From Kribbella catacumbae DSM 19601 (GTDB lineage: Bacteria; Actinomycetota; Actinomycetes; Propionibacteriales; Kribbellaceae), in the NCBI RefSeq assembly GCF_000372465.1, contig NZ_AQUZ01000006.1, positions 62,001-126,000 on the forward strand: 64,000 nucleotides of DNA, given 5' to 3'. A program made the position numbers and the translations under genes. How positions within the stretch are numbered: position 1 is the stretch's first letter; each line of letters starts with the position of its first letter. Shown piece by piece: positions 44,467-53,352 of this stretch. The notes below the pieces were generated by a model. The model was not told where the DNA came from. It did not search any database and saw only the letters and a program-made list of their open reading frames with translations.

Positions 44467-44560
44467 CCTTGTGATCATTCGCCCCTTTTCACCCTCCAAG
44501 CGACCGATCCGGCCTGGGGTTCTGGGGCGCGGGGGTGAAAAGGCGGCGAATGATCACAGG
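44467..44560. repeat. Palindromic element, family P3
   Basis: Arms 44467-44493 (CTTGTGATCATTCGCCCCTT...) and 44533-44560 pair nearly fully around a 39-nt loop, between converging PhyH and dehydrogenase genes. Part of one arm (GGCGAATGATCA) recurs alone at 56540-56551. In the same 424-bp gene-free stretch a weaker inverted repeat GGGGAGGA/TCCTCCCC spans 44322-44383. Nothing else is recognisable there. Confidence 0.75.
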
Positions 44561-44606
44561 GATGCACGGAGCCGGGCAGGGAGGTACCTGTCCCGCCGGG
44601 GCCGGG

Positions 44607-46385
44607 TTAGTTGCTGTAGTCGCGGAAGCCGCGGCCGGTCTTGCGGCCGAGGTAGCCGGCGGTGACTAGGTGCTCGAGCAGCGGGGCCGGTGCGAAGCCG
44701 GGCTCGCGGAACTCCAGGTACAGGGTCCGCTGGATCGCCAGGGAGACGTCCAGGCCGACCACGTCGAGGAGCTCGAACGGGCCCATCGGGAGGCGGCAGC
44801 CCAGCTTCATCGCGGCGTCGATGTCGTCGACGCCGGCGTAGTGCGCTTCGAGCATCCGGACCGCGTCGTTCAGGTACGGGAAGAGCAGCGCGTTGACGAT
44901 GAACCCGGCCCGGTCGCCGCAGCGCACCGGGTGCTTGCCGGCGGCAACTGCCACGGCGGCGACCGTGTCGGCGACCTCCGGCGACGTGCTCACCGTGCTG
45001 ACCACCTCGACCAGCTTCATCACCGGCGCGGGGTTGAAGAAGTGCAGGCCGACGACGTCCGTGGGCCGCTTGGTCGCCATCGCCAGGTCGATCACCGGCA
45101 GGCTGGACGTCGTCGTCGCCAGGATCGCGCCCGGCTTGCAGATCTCGTCGAACGTCTCGAACAGCGCCTGCTTGACGCTGAGCTCCTCGACGACCGCCTC
45201 GATCACCAGGTCCGCGGTGGCCAGGTCGTCGAGCTTCGCCGTTCCGGTGATCCGCTGAAGCGCTCCGTCGCGCTCTTCCGACGAGAGCTTGCCGCGCTGG
45301 ACGCCCTTCTCCAGCGAGCGTTCGAGCGCCGCGCGGACCCGGTCGACCTTCTCGGTGCCGCGAGCGACGTACAGGACGTCGTACCCGGCCTTGGCGCAGA
45401 CCTCGATGATGCCGACGGCCATCGTGCCGGAACCGACCACGCCGACCTGCTTGACCGACCGCACGGCCGGCCCGCCGTCCACGGCCGAGGGGGTCAGGCC
45501 GTCGGCGACGACGACCGGCGAGTCGGGCGATTCGTAGGTGTAGAAGCCACGGCCCGTCTTGCGGCCGAGCAGCCCGGCGGTGACCATCTGCTTGAGGATC
45601 GGCGCCGGCGCGTGCAGCCGGTTGCGGCCCTGCTTGTACATCGTGTCGAGGATCTCGTACGTCGTATCGAGGCCGATCAGGTCGAGCAGCGCCAGCGGGC
45701 CCATCGGGTAGCCGCAGCCCAGCCGCATCGCCGCGTCGACGTCCTCGCGGGTGGCGTAGCGCGATTCGACCATCGAGACGGCGTGGTTCAGGTAGCCGAA
45801 CAGCAGCGCGTTGGCGATGAAGCCCGCGCGGTCGGCCGCGACCACCGGGACCTTGTCGAGCCGGCGCGCGAGGGCGAGCACGTCCTCGACCACGTCCGGC
45901 TCGGTGACGACGGTCTTGATCACCTCGACGAACTCCTGCACGGGTGCGGGGTTGAAGAAGTGCATGCCGACCACCCGGCGCGGACGCTGGGTGGCGACGG
46001 AGATCTCGGTGACGGACAGGCTCGACGTGTTCGTGGCCAAGATGGCGTCCTCGCGGACCACCTTGTCGAGCGCGGAGAAGATCTCGCGCTTCAGCTCCAG
46101 CCGCTCGATCACGGCCTCGATCACCAGGTCGCAGTCGGCCAGCGCCTCGATCTCGGTCGCGAACGTGACCCGGTCGAACAGCGCCTGCTGGTCCTCGACG
46201 GACAGTTTGCCGCGCTTCACCGCCCGGTCGGTCGAGTGCTGGATGTGCCCGCGGCCGCGCTCGACCGCCTCCTCGTCGCGCTCCACGCCGACGACGCTCA
46301 GCCCGTGCCGGGCGAACACCTCCGCGATACCGGCACCCATCGTGCCGAGACCGACAACTCCCACCGTCTTCAGTTCGCGAGCCAT
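44607..46385 (-). CDS. Tandem-duplicated 3-hydroxyacyl-CoA dehydrogenase
   Basis: 592 aa, two complete dehydrogenase units in one chain. Unit 1 (about 1-290) has VGVVGLGTMGAGIAEVF, GMHFFNPAPVQEFVEV and GFIANALLFGYLN; unit 2 (about 305-592) has VGVVGSGTMAVGIIEVC, GLHFFNPAPVMKLVEV and GFIVNALLFPYLN. Both keep the catalytic His and Asn and the Rossmann glycines. It oxidises or reduces 3-hydroxyacyl-CoA, probably 3-hydroxybutyryl-CoA, linking the thiolase to crotonyl-CoA. ATG 46385 is chosen where the Rossmann strand begins. Confidence 0.9.
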   Translation of the reverse strand: MARELKTVGVVGLGTMGAGIAEVFARHGLSVVGVERDEEAVERGRGHIQHSTDRAVKRGKLSVEDQQALFDRVTFATEIEALADCDLVIEAVIERLELKREIFSALDKVVREDAILATNTSSLSVTEISVATQRPRRVVGMHFFNPAPVQEFVEVIKTVVTEPDVVEDVLALARRLDKVPVVAADRAGFIANALLFGYLNHAVSMVESRYATREDVDAAMRLGCGYPMGPLALLDLIGLDTTYEILDTMYKQGRNRLHAPAPILKQMVTAGLLGRKTGRGFYTYESPDSPVVVADGLTPSAVDGGPAVRSVKQVGVVGSGTMAVGIIEVCAKAGYDVLYVARGTEKVDRVRAALERSLEKGVQRGKLSSEERDGALQRITGTAKLDDLATADLVIEAVVEELSVKQALFETFDEICKPGAILATTTSSLPVIDLAMATKRPTDVVGLHFFNPAPVMKLVEVVSTVSTSPEVADTVAAVAVAAGKHPVRCGDRAGFIVNALLFPYLNDAVRMLEAHYAGVDDIDAAMKLGCRLPMGPFELLDVVGLDVSLAIQRTLYLEFREPGFAPAPLLEHLVTAGYLGRKTGRGFRDYSN

Positions 46386-46436
46386 GGCTCGAAGTGTGCC
46401 AGTCAGCACACTGGTCCGCACATGAGCTGTGTCACT

Positions 46437-46601
46437 AGTGCCCCGTGTCGGCCGATCCGTTAGCGATAGCGGTGTCCAGGTGCGTGCCTCGTGGTGGCGG
46501 AGGAGCGGCCTCGATGTTTTTCCATCGTGGCCGTTTCTCCGCTGCCGCGAGGTGCGTGCCTGGGCGCCGGTAGCGCAACGGATCGGCCGACACGGGGCAC
46601 T
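46437..46601. repeat. Large palindromic element, family P4
   Basis: 165 bp. Terminal arms of 25 bp are perfect inverted repeats (46437-46461, AGTGCCCCGTGTCGGCCGAT + CCGTT; 46577-46601). Inside is a second imperfect hairpin, GGCGGAGGAGCGGCC...GGCCGTTTCTCCGCTGCC, with a T-rich tip at 46517-46521, and a direct repeat GGTGCGTGCCT on both sides of it. It lies 13 bp beyond the NUDIX gene stop and upstream of the dehydrogenase. Confidence 0.9.
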
Positions 46602-46614
46602 CGCGAGTGGAACC

Positions 46615-47067
46615 TCACACCTCGTCGACCACCAGCGGGGTCTGCAACCAGGCCTCCAGCAGTCGCTCTGGCTCTGCAGCCGCCGCCAGCGCTACAGCGA
46701 TCGACTGCGGCCGCACATCCCGTACTGCGAGCTGCCGCCGCTCAACGTGAACGGCCCGATAGCTCCCCCGCTCCGAGGCGGCCGGGCTCGACATCTCCTC
46801 CCCAGTGCCTGTGCCGAACTCGCCTCCGACCGGGTCGGCCCAGAAGTAGTGCTGAGCACTGGGTCCGAAATTCACCACCCCGACCAGCCCTCGGATCTTC
46901 ACCAGCACACCGAGCTCCTCATGCGCTTCCCGCACGGCGGCCTCGACCACCGACTCCCCCTCGTCGACCTGGCCGCCCGGCAGTACGTAGTACGTGATGC
47001 CGTCCCGCACCCGCTCGATCGCAGCGACCCCGAGGTCGGTGAGCAGGACGATGCCTGCGCGGATCAC
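46615..47067 (-). CDS. NUDIX hydrolase
   Basis: 150 aa with a complete NUDIX box, GGQVDEGESVVEAAVREAHE followed by ELGV. It hydrolyses a nucleoside diphosphate linked to another group; specificity is unknown. GTG 47067 is the start because it overlaps the methyltransferase stop by 4 bp. Confidence 0.88.
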   Translation of the reverse strand: MIRAGIVLLTDLGVAAIERVRDGITYYVLPGGQVDEGESVVEAAVREAHEELGVLVKIRGLVGVVNFGPSAQHYFWADPVGGEFGTGTGEEMSSPAASERGSYRAVHVERRQLAVRDVRPQSIAVALAAAAEPERLLEAWLQTPLVVDEV

Positions 47068-47945
47068 GTGCGGTGGGCCAGCACGTAGTACCAGCCGCCG
47101 CGCGTCGCCTGGCCGCGTTGCCAGGCGAGGACGGTCCAGCCGCAGTGGGCGAGGAGGTCGCGGAGGGGTTGCTCCTGCCACAGGGTGAAGTGGCGTGGGA
47201 GGTCGAGGTAGCGCGTCGACCACTCGTCGCCGTCGCCTTCACTGGTGGTGAAGGCGATGAGCTCGGCCGCATCGTGGGCCTTGCGGAGTACGGCGGCTAG
47301 TTGGTCGGGGGTGAAGTGCAGGAAGACGGCATCCGCGAAGACCAGGTCGTACGGTCCCCCGAGGTCGTCGGTCAGCGCGTTGAGCTGGTCGGCTTCGTAG
47401 CCGTTGGCGCGGATCATCTCGACGAAGGACTGCGCGGCGTCAGTACGCCGTACGCGATGACCCCGCCGTTCGAGCTCGACCGCGTCGCGCCCGGTGCCGC
47501 TGCCCAGCTCGAGCACCGACCCGCCGGAGCGGAGATGGTCGTCGATCAGGTCGAACAACTCGATCAGGAAGGCGTTCGGGCCGCGCGGGATCGAGTCACG
47601 GAACTGCTCGGCGGCTTCCTCGTAGGTGGCCAGCGTGACCTCGTTGGGACTCGGCTGCACGGTCCAGCCGTCACCCTCATGCTCGATGACTGCCGGCAAC
47701 GCGATCCCGAGCTCCGGCGCGACCAGCACCACCGTCTCGCCCCGATGCTGATCGGCGATCTCCTGGACAGCCGCTTCCGCCAACTCCGGTACTACGGTCA
47801 GCCCGGCGCTCAGCTCCTCCGCCAGCCGCGCAGCCGCCTCCTCGACGGCCGGGCTCGCGTAGACCATGGCGACCCGCTCACCCGTCAGGCGGTCGCGCGA
47901 ACCGGGTGGCAGCAGGATCAGGCGGGCTGGGCACATCAGGTTCAC
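47064..47945 (-). CDS. SAM methyltransferase with degenerate histidine-phosphatase-like N-terminus
   Basis: 293 aa. Residues about 1-110 look like a histidine phosphatase (RLILLPPG, VYASPAVEEAAARLAEELSA, GETVVLVAPELG, WTVQPSPNEV), but the RHG motif is LPPG and the second catalytic His is gone, so it is probably inactive. Residues about 130-293 are a class I methyltransferase (VLELGSGTGRDAVELERRG; YDLVFADAVFLHFT). The GTG start overlaps the TfoX gene stop (GTGA). Substrate unknown. Confidence 0.7.
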   Translation of the reverse strand: MNLMCPARLILLPPGSRDRLTGERVAMVYASPAVEEAAARLAEELSAGLTVVPELAEAAVQEIADQHRGETVVLVAPELGIALPAVIEHEGDGWTVQPSPNEVTLATYEEAAEQFRDSIPRGPNAFLIELFDLIDDHLRSGGSVLELGSGTGRDAVELERRGHRVRRTDAAQSFVEMIRANGYEADQLNALTDDLGGPYDLVFADAVFLHFTPDQLAAVLRKAHDAAELIAFTTSEGDGDEWSTRYLDLPRHFTLWQEQPLRDLLAHCGWTVLAWQRGQATRGGWYYVLAHRT

Positions 47946-48265
47946 GGCCGGACGAACTCCAGCGCCTGCTCGGCGTACCGGGGCCAGGTGTCGGCGTGCT
48001 CCAGCGGAACCAGGACCCACTCCTTCATCGGCCGCCCCATCCCCGGATCGAACGCCTCGGCACCGCTCAGCTTCAAGGCCTCTTCCCGAGGCTCCGGCGG
48101 CAGCTTGAACGTCATCGCATCCCCGAACAACCCCGCCAGCATCTTCTTCTCGATCTTCAGGCAAGGCATGCCGAACATGCTCCCCTCGACCACCCCGGCG
48201 TCGGCCAGCCCCTTGGCGACCGCGTCATACTCCAGCCGCGTCTTCAAACTGATCTTGGGCTTCAT
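47942..48265 (-). CDS. TfoX N-terminal domain protein
   Basis: 107 aa. [20 protein letters not shown], then [15 protein letters not shown], the fold of the TfoX/Sxy N-terminal domain, here as a single-domain protein without the C-terminal half. First gene of a three-gene overlapping operon with the methyltransferase and the NUDIX hydrolase. Function unknown. Confidence 0.78.
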   Translation of the reverse strand: MKPKISLKTRLEYDAVAKGLADAGVVEGSMFGMPCLKIEKKMLAGLFGDAMTFKLPPEPREEALKLSGAEAFDPGMGRPMKEWVLVPLEHADTWPRYAEQALEFVRP

Positions 48266-48339
48266 ACCGACCAGCCTCTCACCGCCACACCGCCAGGCGC
48301 CATGCACGATGGATCCCGGGTGCACTACGGTGCTGTGTC

Positions 48340-48999
48340 GTGCGCCTGGTGATTGCTCGTTGTTCAGTGGACTACTCCGGACGGCTGACTGCTCATCTTC
48401 CGATGGCGCCTCGGTTGTTGATGGTGAAGGCGGACGGGTCCGTGCTGATCCATGCCGATGGCGGGTCGTACAAGCCGCTCAACTGGATGTCTCCGCCGTG
48501 CAAGCTGACGGAGGAGGAGGGCATCTGGAGCGTCACCAACAAGGCAGGCGAAGAACTGCGGATCACCTTCGAGGAGGTGCTCAGCGATTCGTCGTACGAG
48601 TTGGGGCTGGATCCCGGGCTGATCAAGGACGGCGTCGAGGCGCATCTGCAGGAGTTGCTCGCCGAGCACGTGCACACCTTCGGTGACGGGTTCACGCTGG
48701 TACGGCGGGAGTACCCGACCGCGATCGGGCCGGTCGACCTGCTCTGCCGTGATGCCGAGGGCAAGCACGTCGCGGTCGAGATCAAGCGTCGCGGTGAGAT
48801 CGACGGCGTCGAACAGCTCACCCGGTACGTCGAACTGCTGAACCGCGACCCGCTGCTCTCGCCGGTTCGCGGCATCTTCGCGGCGCAGCTGATCAAGCCC
48901 CAGGCCCAGTTCCTCGCCACCGATCGTGGCCTGGAGTGCGTCACAGTCGACTATGACGCACTCCGAGGCATGGAATCCGACGTACTGCGCCTGTTCTGA
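48340..48999 (+). CDS. nucS: Mismatch-specific endonuclease NucS
   Basis: 219 aa. N-terminal dimerisation domain ([20 protein letters not shown]) and a C-terminal PD-(D/E)XK nuclease with Asp in [11 protein letters not shown] and Glu-x-Lys in VAVEIKRRG. NucS/EndoMS gives MutS/MutL-free mismatch correction in actinobacteria. GTG start. It ends directly against the M4 protease stop with no spacer. Confidence 0.95.
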   Translation: MRLVIARCSVDYSGRLTAHLPMAPRLLMVKADGSVLIHADGGSYKPLNWMSPPCKLTEEEGIWSVTNKAGEELRITFEEVLSDSSYELGLDPGLIKDGVEAHLQELLAEHVHTFGDGFTLVRREYPTAIGPVDLLCRDAEGKHVAVEIKRRGEIDGVEQLTRYVELLNRDPLLSPVRGIFAAQLIKPQAQFLATDRGLECVTVDYDALRGMESDVLRLF

Positions 49000-50886
49000 T
49001 CAGCAGGGCACCACCGCGTCGACTATGAAGCCCTGTGCGACCACCGATGAATCGGTCAGCAGCCGGACCGAGCCGGTGCTGGTGCCGATGCATGGCGAGG
49101 TCGCGCCGCGGCGCTGCAGACCCGTGTACCGGATCAGCTCGTTGCCGTTCCCATCCGACACGATCACGTAGTCGAAGTCCTTCTCCGTGTCGAGCAGGCT
49201 GAAGTGGAACGCGAAGCCACCTGTGCCGTTGTCATAGATCCACGTGCAGTCGCCGTTGTTGCCGTAGGGATGTGGCGACTCGAAGGGGATCTGAGCATCC
49301 GGGTCGCCGACACACGGCGGAGGCGGCGGCACGCCCGGAGTACAGCCGGAGTGGATGCCTACTGCGTCCCAGGCCGCCGCCGTGCCTGCATTGACGACCA
49401 CTGTGGCGTTTCGCGCGTCACACATGTTCGCAAACTCCGGCAGGCTGGTGAAAGCGGTGTAGAAGGCCTGTGCCGCCTGTGCCAGCCCCAGTGCCGGAAC
49501 AGTCACGCCACAGTCGAGCGTGTGCTGGTGTCCACTCGATCCGACCGCGTCGCAGCCGGCGTTCTTGCCGCCGTTGACGGCGAGGTAGTAGGCGTGGTTC
49601 GGGATACCGCTGTTGGAGTGCACGCCGCCGTTGTCCGCGGTGGTGACGATGAACTCGCTGTAGTGGTCGGGATCCAGATCCTCCTGCGGGTCACCCATGT
49701 TCCGGAATCCCGGTGCGACGTCGGGCGACAGGATGATGTCCTCACCGATCAGCCAGTCCGGAGTCGCTGCCGGGTCGAGCCCGCCGGCCGCGGCGTAGAA
49801 CTCGATCGTGTTGCCCATCATGTCGCTGAACGCCTCGTTCAGCGCACCGGACTCGTTCTCGTAGATCAGGTTCGAGGTGAACTGCGTGACGCCGTGGGTG
49901 AGCTCGTGCCCGACCACGTCCAGGCCGCCGGACAGCGAGATACAGGTCTTGCTGTCGCCGTCGCCGTAGGCCATCTGCTCCCCGTTCCAGAACGCGTTGC
50001 AGAAACGGTTCAGCACGTGCACGGTCGAGATCATCTGCATGCCGTTGTCGTCGAGGCTGTCGCGCCCGAAGCTGTCGGCGTAGAAGTCGTCGGTCACGTT
50101 CGCGTAGTAGTGCGCGTCCACACCCGGCGCCTGGCTGGGAGACTTCAGGTTCGGCAGATTGGTATTCCAGTGGTCGTCGGTATCGGTCATGATCGTGCCG
50201 GGCAGCACGGCCTTGTTCTTCGCGTCGTACGTCTCCTGCCGCAGATCCCTGGAGCGCAGGAAGAACGTGCTGCCGATCCGCGTGGTGTCCAGCGTCTTGG
50301 TGTCGCCCTTGACGCCGGTTCCATCGCCGTGCGCGACCGCGTCGTACTGCTTCTTCACGGCTCCGCTGCCGGCGTCGACCCAGTGCACCCAGCGGTGATC
50401 GAGTCGCTGGTTGAGGACCTCGTGGAACATCCGGCCGTCCCGCGGATCGATGCGGAGGCTCGAAGACCACTTTCCGGTACTGCCGATCCGCTTGGCGGCC
50501 ACTCCGCGCGCTCCGGCGGGGGTCACGGCCGTGCTGTTCTTGGCCTTCAGACCCGGGAAGTACGCGCCGACCACTGCCGTGGTACGCCCGGACTTGTCGG
50601 CCAGCACAGTCAGCTGACCACCGAATACCTTGGCCCCAGCGACCAACTGCTGATAACGGGTCTGCGTGGCTCCTCCTGCGAGCTTGGCCGACCAGACCTT
50701 CACCACATCCTTCGGTACGGCGAAGGCGCGGGCATCGGCTCCGGTCAGGGTGAAGGAACCACCCCGAGCGAACGAGCCGGTCGAAATCGAGGCTGCCTGG
50801 GATGACGGCTGCGCATTTGCGGTGAACCCGCTGGCGGTAACCAGCGCGGCGGCCGCGAGTACGGCGATGACTGCTGGGCGATTCAT
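49000..50886 (-). CDS. Secreted M4 (thermolysin-like) metalloprotease with CUB-like C-terminus
   Basis: 628 aa. Signal peptide 1-26, FTP/PepSY propeptide (about 45-185), M4 catalytic domain (about 205-510) with HELTH at 327-331, zinc ligand Glu351 in NEAFSDMMG and catalytic His423 in GGVHSNSGIPN. A proline-rich linker (PGVPPPPPCVG) leads to a Cys-bounded CUB-like domain of about 100 residues. The start is ATG 50886 with GGAGAGG upstream. Confidence 0.93.
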   Translation of the reverse strand: MNRPAVIAVLAAAALVTASGFTANAQPSSQAASISTGSFARGGSFTLTGADARAFAVPKDVVKVWSAKLAGGATQTRYQQLVAGAKVFGGQLTVLADKSGRTTAVVGAYFPGLKAKNSTAVTPAGARGVAAKRIGSTGKWSSSLRIDPRDGRMFHEVLNQRLDHRWVHWVDAGSGAVKKQYDAVAHGDGTGVKGDTKTLDTTRIGSTFFLRSRDLRQETYDAKNKAVLPGTIMTDTDDHWNTNLPNLKSPSQAPGVDAHYYANVTDDFYADSFGRDSLDDNGMQMISTVHVLNRFCNAFWNGEQMAYGDGDSKTCISLSGGLDVVGHELTHGVTQFTSNLIYENESGALNEAFSDMMGNTIEFYAAAGGLDPAATPDWLIGEDIILSPDVAPGFRNMGDPQEDLDPDHYSEFIVTTADNGGVHSNSGIPNHAYYLAVNGGKNAGCDAVGSSGHQHTLDCGVTVPALGLAQAAQAFYTAFTSLPEFANMCDARNATVVVNAGTAAAWDAVGIHSGCTPGVPPPPPCVGDPDAQIPFESPHPYGNNGDCTWIYDNGTGGFAFHFSLLDTEKDFDYVIVSDGNGNELIRYTGLQRRGATSPCIGTSTGSVRLLTDSSVVAQGFIVDAVVPC

Positions 50887-51075
50887 GGCAGGGACCTCTC
50901 CGGGGTTGACGGCACGGCCACAAGCAACGGGCCGGCCGACCTCCAGGTCCCCGAGAGTCGCCCCGTACAAAATAGTCGTACGCCCGGCGAACCCGCGCTG
51001 CAAGGGGTGAGCCGGTTTCGACAGCGGGGAGCGATCGGAGTAGTGTCCAGCCGCGCCACTGGTCTACCTCGGCAT

Positions 51076-51120
51076 GCCAAGAAACCGTGAAGCGTGCCCG
51101 ATTTCGGGCAGATTCTTGGC
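51076..51120. other. Nested hairpin in the leader of the glmS-linked small gene
   Basis: Outer stem GCCAAGAA / TTCTTGGC encloses a perfect inner hairpin TGCCCGA-TT-TCGGGCA. It ends 35 bp before the ATG at 51155. It could be an RNA element, a terminator of antisense transcription or a protein site; I cannot decide. Confidence 0.5.
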
Positions 51121-51154
51121 TTTGGCCCTGGTTTCACTGCACAGTTGTTGCGTG

Positions 51155-51430
51155 ATGAGTGAGGCGGCAGATCCCAGCGAGGACCTCGTTGAGCAGATCA
51201 GCCGCACCACCGGCCTGACACCGGAAGACGCCCGCCGGGTGGTCGCCGACGTCCTGGCCTATTTCACCGAGACGACCGAGCAGTACGTCCGGCGCCGGCA
51301 CCGCGAACTGCAGACCTACGGCGCCCGCAACGACGAGATCTTCGCCCGGCTCGGCACCGAGCTCCGGCACTGGCCGGTGCGCTCACCCGAGCTGTCGGCC
51401 CGCCAGCTGCGGCGCATCGTCTACGGCTGA
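51155..51430 (+). CDS. Small helical protein upstream of glmS
   Basis: 91 aa, not recognised. MSEAADPSEDLVEQISRTTG, then PEDARRVVADVLAYFTETTE and a basic C-terminus RQLRRIVYG. It lies 35 bp before glmS on the same strand, so co-expression is likely. Two helical segments around TGLTPEDARR suggest a nucleic-acid or protein-binding adaptor, but no function can be assigned. Confidence 0.6.
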   Translation: MSEAADPSEDLVEQISRTTGLTPEDARRVVADVLAYFTETTEQYVRRRHRELQTYGARNDEIFARLGTELRHWPVRSPELSARQLRRIVYG

Positions 51431-51464
51431 CCACACCAAACCTCGCGAAAGGAACACCCTCCCC

Positions 51465-53285
51465 ATGTGCGGAATCGTCGGATATGTCGGCACCAAACCG
51501 GCCGCGCCGATCCTGGTGGACGGCCTGGCCAGGCTGGAATACCGCGGCTACGACTCGGCCGGCGTCGCCGTCCTCGGGTCGAGTGAACTGAAGGTGCACA
51601 AGGACGCCGGCCGGGTCCGTGAGCTGGAGGCCTCGCTGCCCAAGCGCTTCGGCGGCAAGCTCGGCATCGGCCACACCCGCTGGGCCACGCACGGCGGCCC
51701 GAGCAAGGACAACGCGCACCCGCACGCCAGCGGCAACGAGCGGATCGCGGTCGTCCACAACGGCATCTTCGACAACGCCGGCGTACTGCGCCGCCAGTTG
51801 GAGGACGCCGGCGTCAAGCTGCGCTCCGAGACCGACACCGAGGTCCTCGCGCACCTGATCGAGCAATCCGACGGCGCCACCCTCGAGGAGAAGGTGATGG
51901 CCGCCCTGCGCCGGATCGAGGGCACCTACGGCATCGCCGTGGTCGACCTGGACTTCCCCGACCGGATCGTGGTCGCCCGCAACGGCAGCCCGCTGATCCT
52001 CGGCATCGGCGACGGCGAGATGCATGTCGCCTCCGACGCGGCCGCGCTGATCCGCTACACCCGCCAGGTCGTCTACTTGGCCGACGGCGAGCTGGCCACT
52101 GTCAAGGCGGACGGCTACCGCACCTTCACCCAGGACGCCTCGCCGACCACCAACACTCCCAAGACGGTCGAGTGGAGCGCCGACGAGTACGAGCGCGGCC
52201 TGCACGAGCACTTCATGATGAAGGAGATCCACGAGCAGCCGGAAGCCGTCCAGCGGGCCCTGCGCGGCCGCCTGGACGAGCGCTTCCACACCGTCCACCT
52301 GGGCGGCCTGAACATGGATGCCCGCGAGGCCCGCGAGATCAAGCGGGTCAAGATCCTCGGCTGCGGTTCGGCGTACTACGCCGGCCAGATGGGCGCCCAG
52401 TTCATCGAAGAGGTGGCCCGGATCCCCGCCGACGCCGAGCCCGCGTCGGAGTTCCGCTACCGCAACCCGGTGGTCGAGCGCGACACCCTGTACGTCGCGG
52501 TCAGCCAGTCCGGCGAGACGCTCGACACGCTGGTCGCAGTACAGGAACTGAAGCGCAAGGGCGGCCGGGTGATCGGCCTGGTGAACGCGGTCGGCTCCAG
52601 CATCGCCCGTGAGGTCGACGGCGGCGTCTACCTGCACGCCGGCCCGGAGGTCTCGGTCGCGTCCACCAAGGCGCTCACCAACATGGCCGTCGCGTTCGCG
52701 ATGCTCGGCATCCACCTCGGCCGGATCCGCGACGTCTCCCCCGCCGACGGCCGCCGGCTGATCGAGGGCCTGAAGAAGATCCCGGCCCAGATCCAGACGA
52801 TCGTGGACCAGGAGGAGGAGCTGGGCAAGATCGCCGGCCGGCTCTCCCAGCACGAGAGCGTCTTCTACGTCGGCCGCACCCGCGGCTACCCGGTGGCCCG
52901 CGAAGGCGCGCAGAAGCTCAAGGAGATCTCCTATCGGCACGCCGAGGCGTACCAGACCTCCGAGCTGAAGCACGGCCCGCTGGCGCTCATCTCGCCGGAC
53001 GTCCCGAGCGTGGCGATCGTTCCGCAGGACGAACTGCTGGACCGCAACATCGGCGCGCTGCACGAGATCGCCGCCCGCTCGGGCCCGCTGTACGTCATCA
53101 CCCACCCCGGCGTCGACGTCCCGGCCGGCGCCGCCGCGGTGATCCAGGTCCCGAAGAACGAACCGGAGCTCGACCCGATCCTGCTCACCATCCCGCTGCA
53201 GATCATCGCGTACTACGCCGCCGTCGCCCTCGGCCACGACGTCGACAAGCCCCGCAACCTGGCGAAGTCCGTCACCGTCGAGTAG
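51465..53285 (+). CDS. glmS: Glutamine-fructose-6-phosphate aminotransferase (isomerizing)
   Basis: 606 aa, full length. N-terminal Ntn glutaminase with Cys2 exposed after Met removal (MCGIVGYVGTKPA), family motifs RWATHGGPSKDNAHPH, and two SIS isomerase domains (LGCGSAYYAGQ, AVSQSGETLDTL; ELKHGPLALISP). The C-terminus ends in KPRNLAKSVTVE. Makes glucosamine-6-phosphate for cell-wall synthesis. AAAGGAA precedes the start; no glmS ribozyme is visible in the 35-bp gap. Confidence 0.98.
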   Translation: MCGIVGYVGTKPAAPILVDGLARLEYRGYDSAGVAVLGSSELKVHKDAGRVRELEASLPKRFGGKLGIGHTRWATHGGPSKDNAHPHASGNERIAVVHNGIFDNAGVLRRQLEDAGVKLRSETDTEVLAHLIEQSDGATLEEKVMAALRRIEGTYGIAVVDLDFPDRIVVARNGSPLILGIGDGEMHVASDAAALIRYTRQVVYLADGELATVKADGYRTFTQDASPTTNTPKTVEWSADEYERGLHEHFMMKEIHEQPEAVQRALRGRLDERFHTVHLGGLNMDAREAREIKRVKILGCGSAYYAGQMGAQFIEEVARIPADAEPASEFRYRNPVVERDTLYVAVSQSGETLDTLVAVQELKRKGGRVIGLVNAVGSSIAREVDGGVYLHAGPEVSVASTKALTNMAVAFAMLGIHLGRIRDVSPADGRRLIEGLKKIPAQIQTIVDQEEELGKIAGRLSQHESVFYVGRTRGYPVAREGAQKLKEISYRHAEAYQTSELKHGPLALISPDVPSVAIVPQDELLDRNIGALHEIAARSGPLYVITHPGVDVPAGAAAVIQVPKNEPELDPILLTIPLQIIAYYAAVALGHDVDKPRNLAKSVTVE

Positions 53286-53352
53286 CTGTTCACCTGGCGT
53301 TTTGGGGGATGGGTTTCGATGGGCGAAGACATCGAGACCCGGAGGATTCCTG

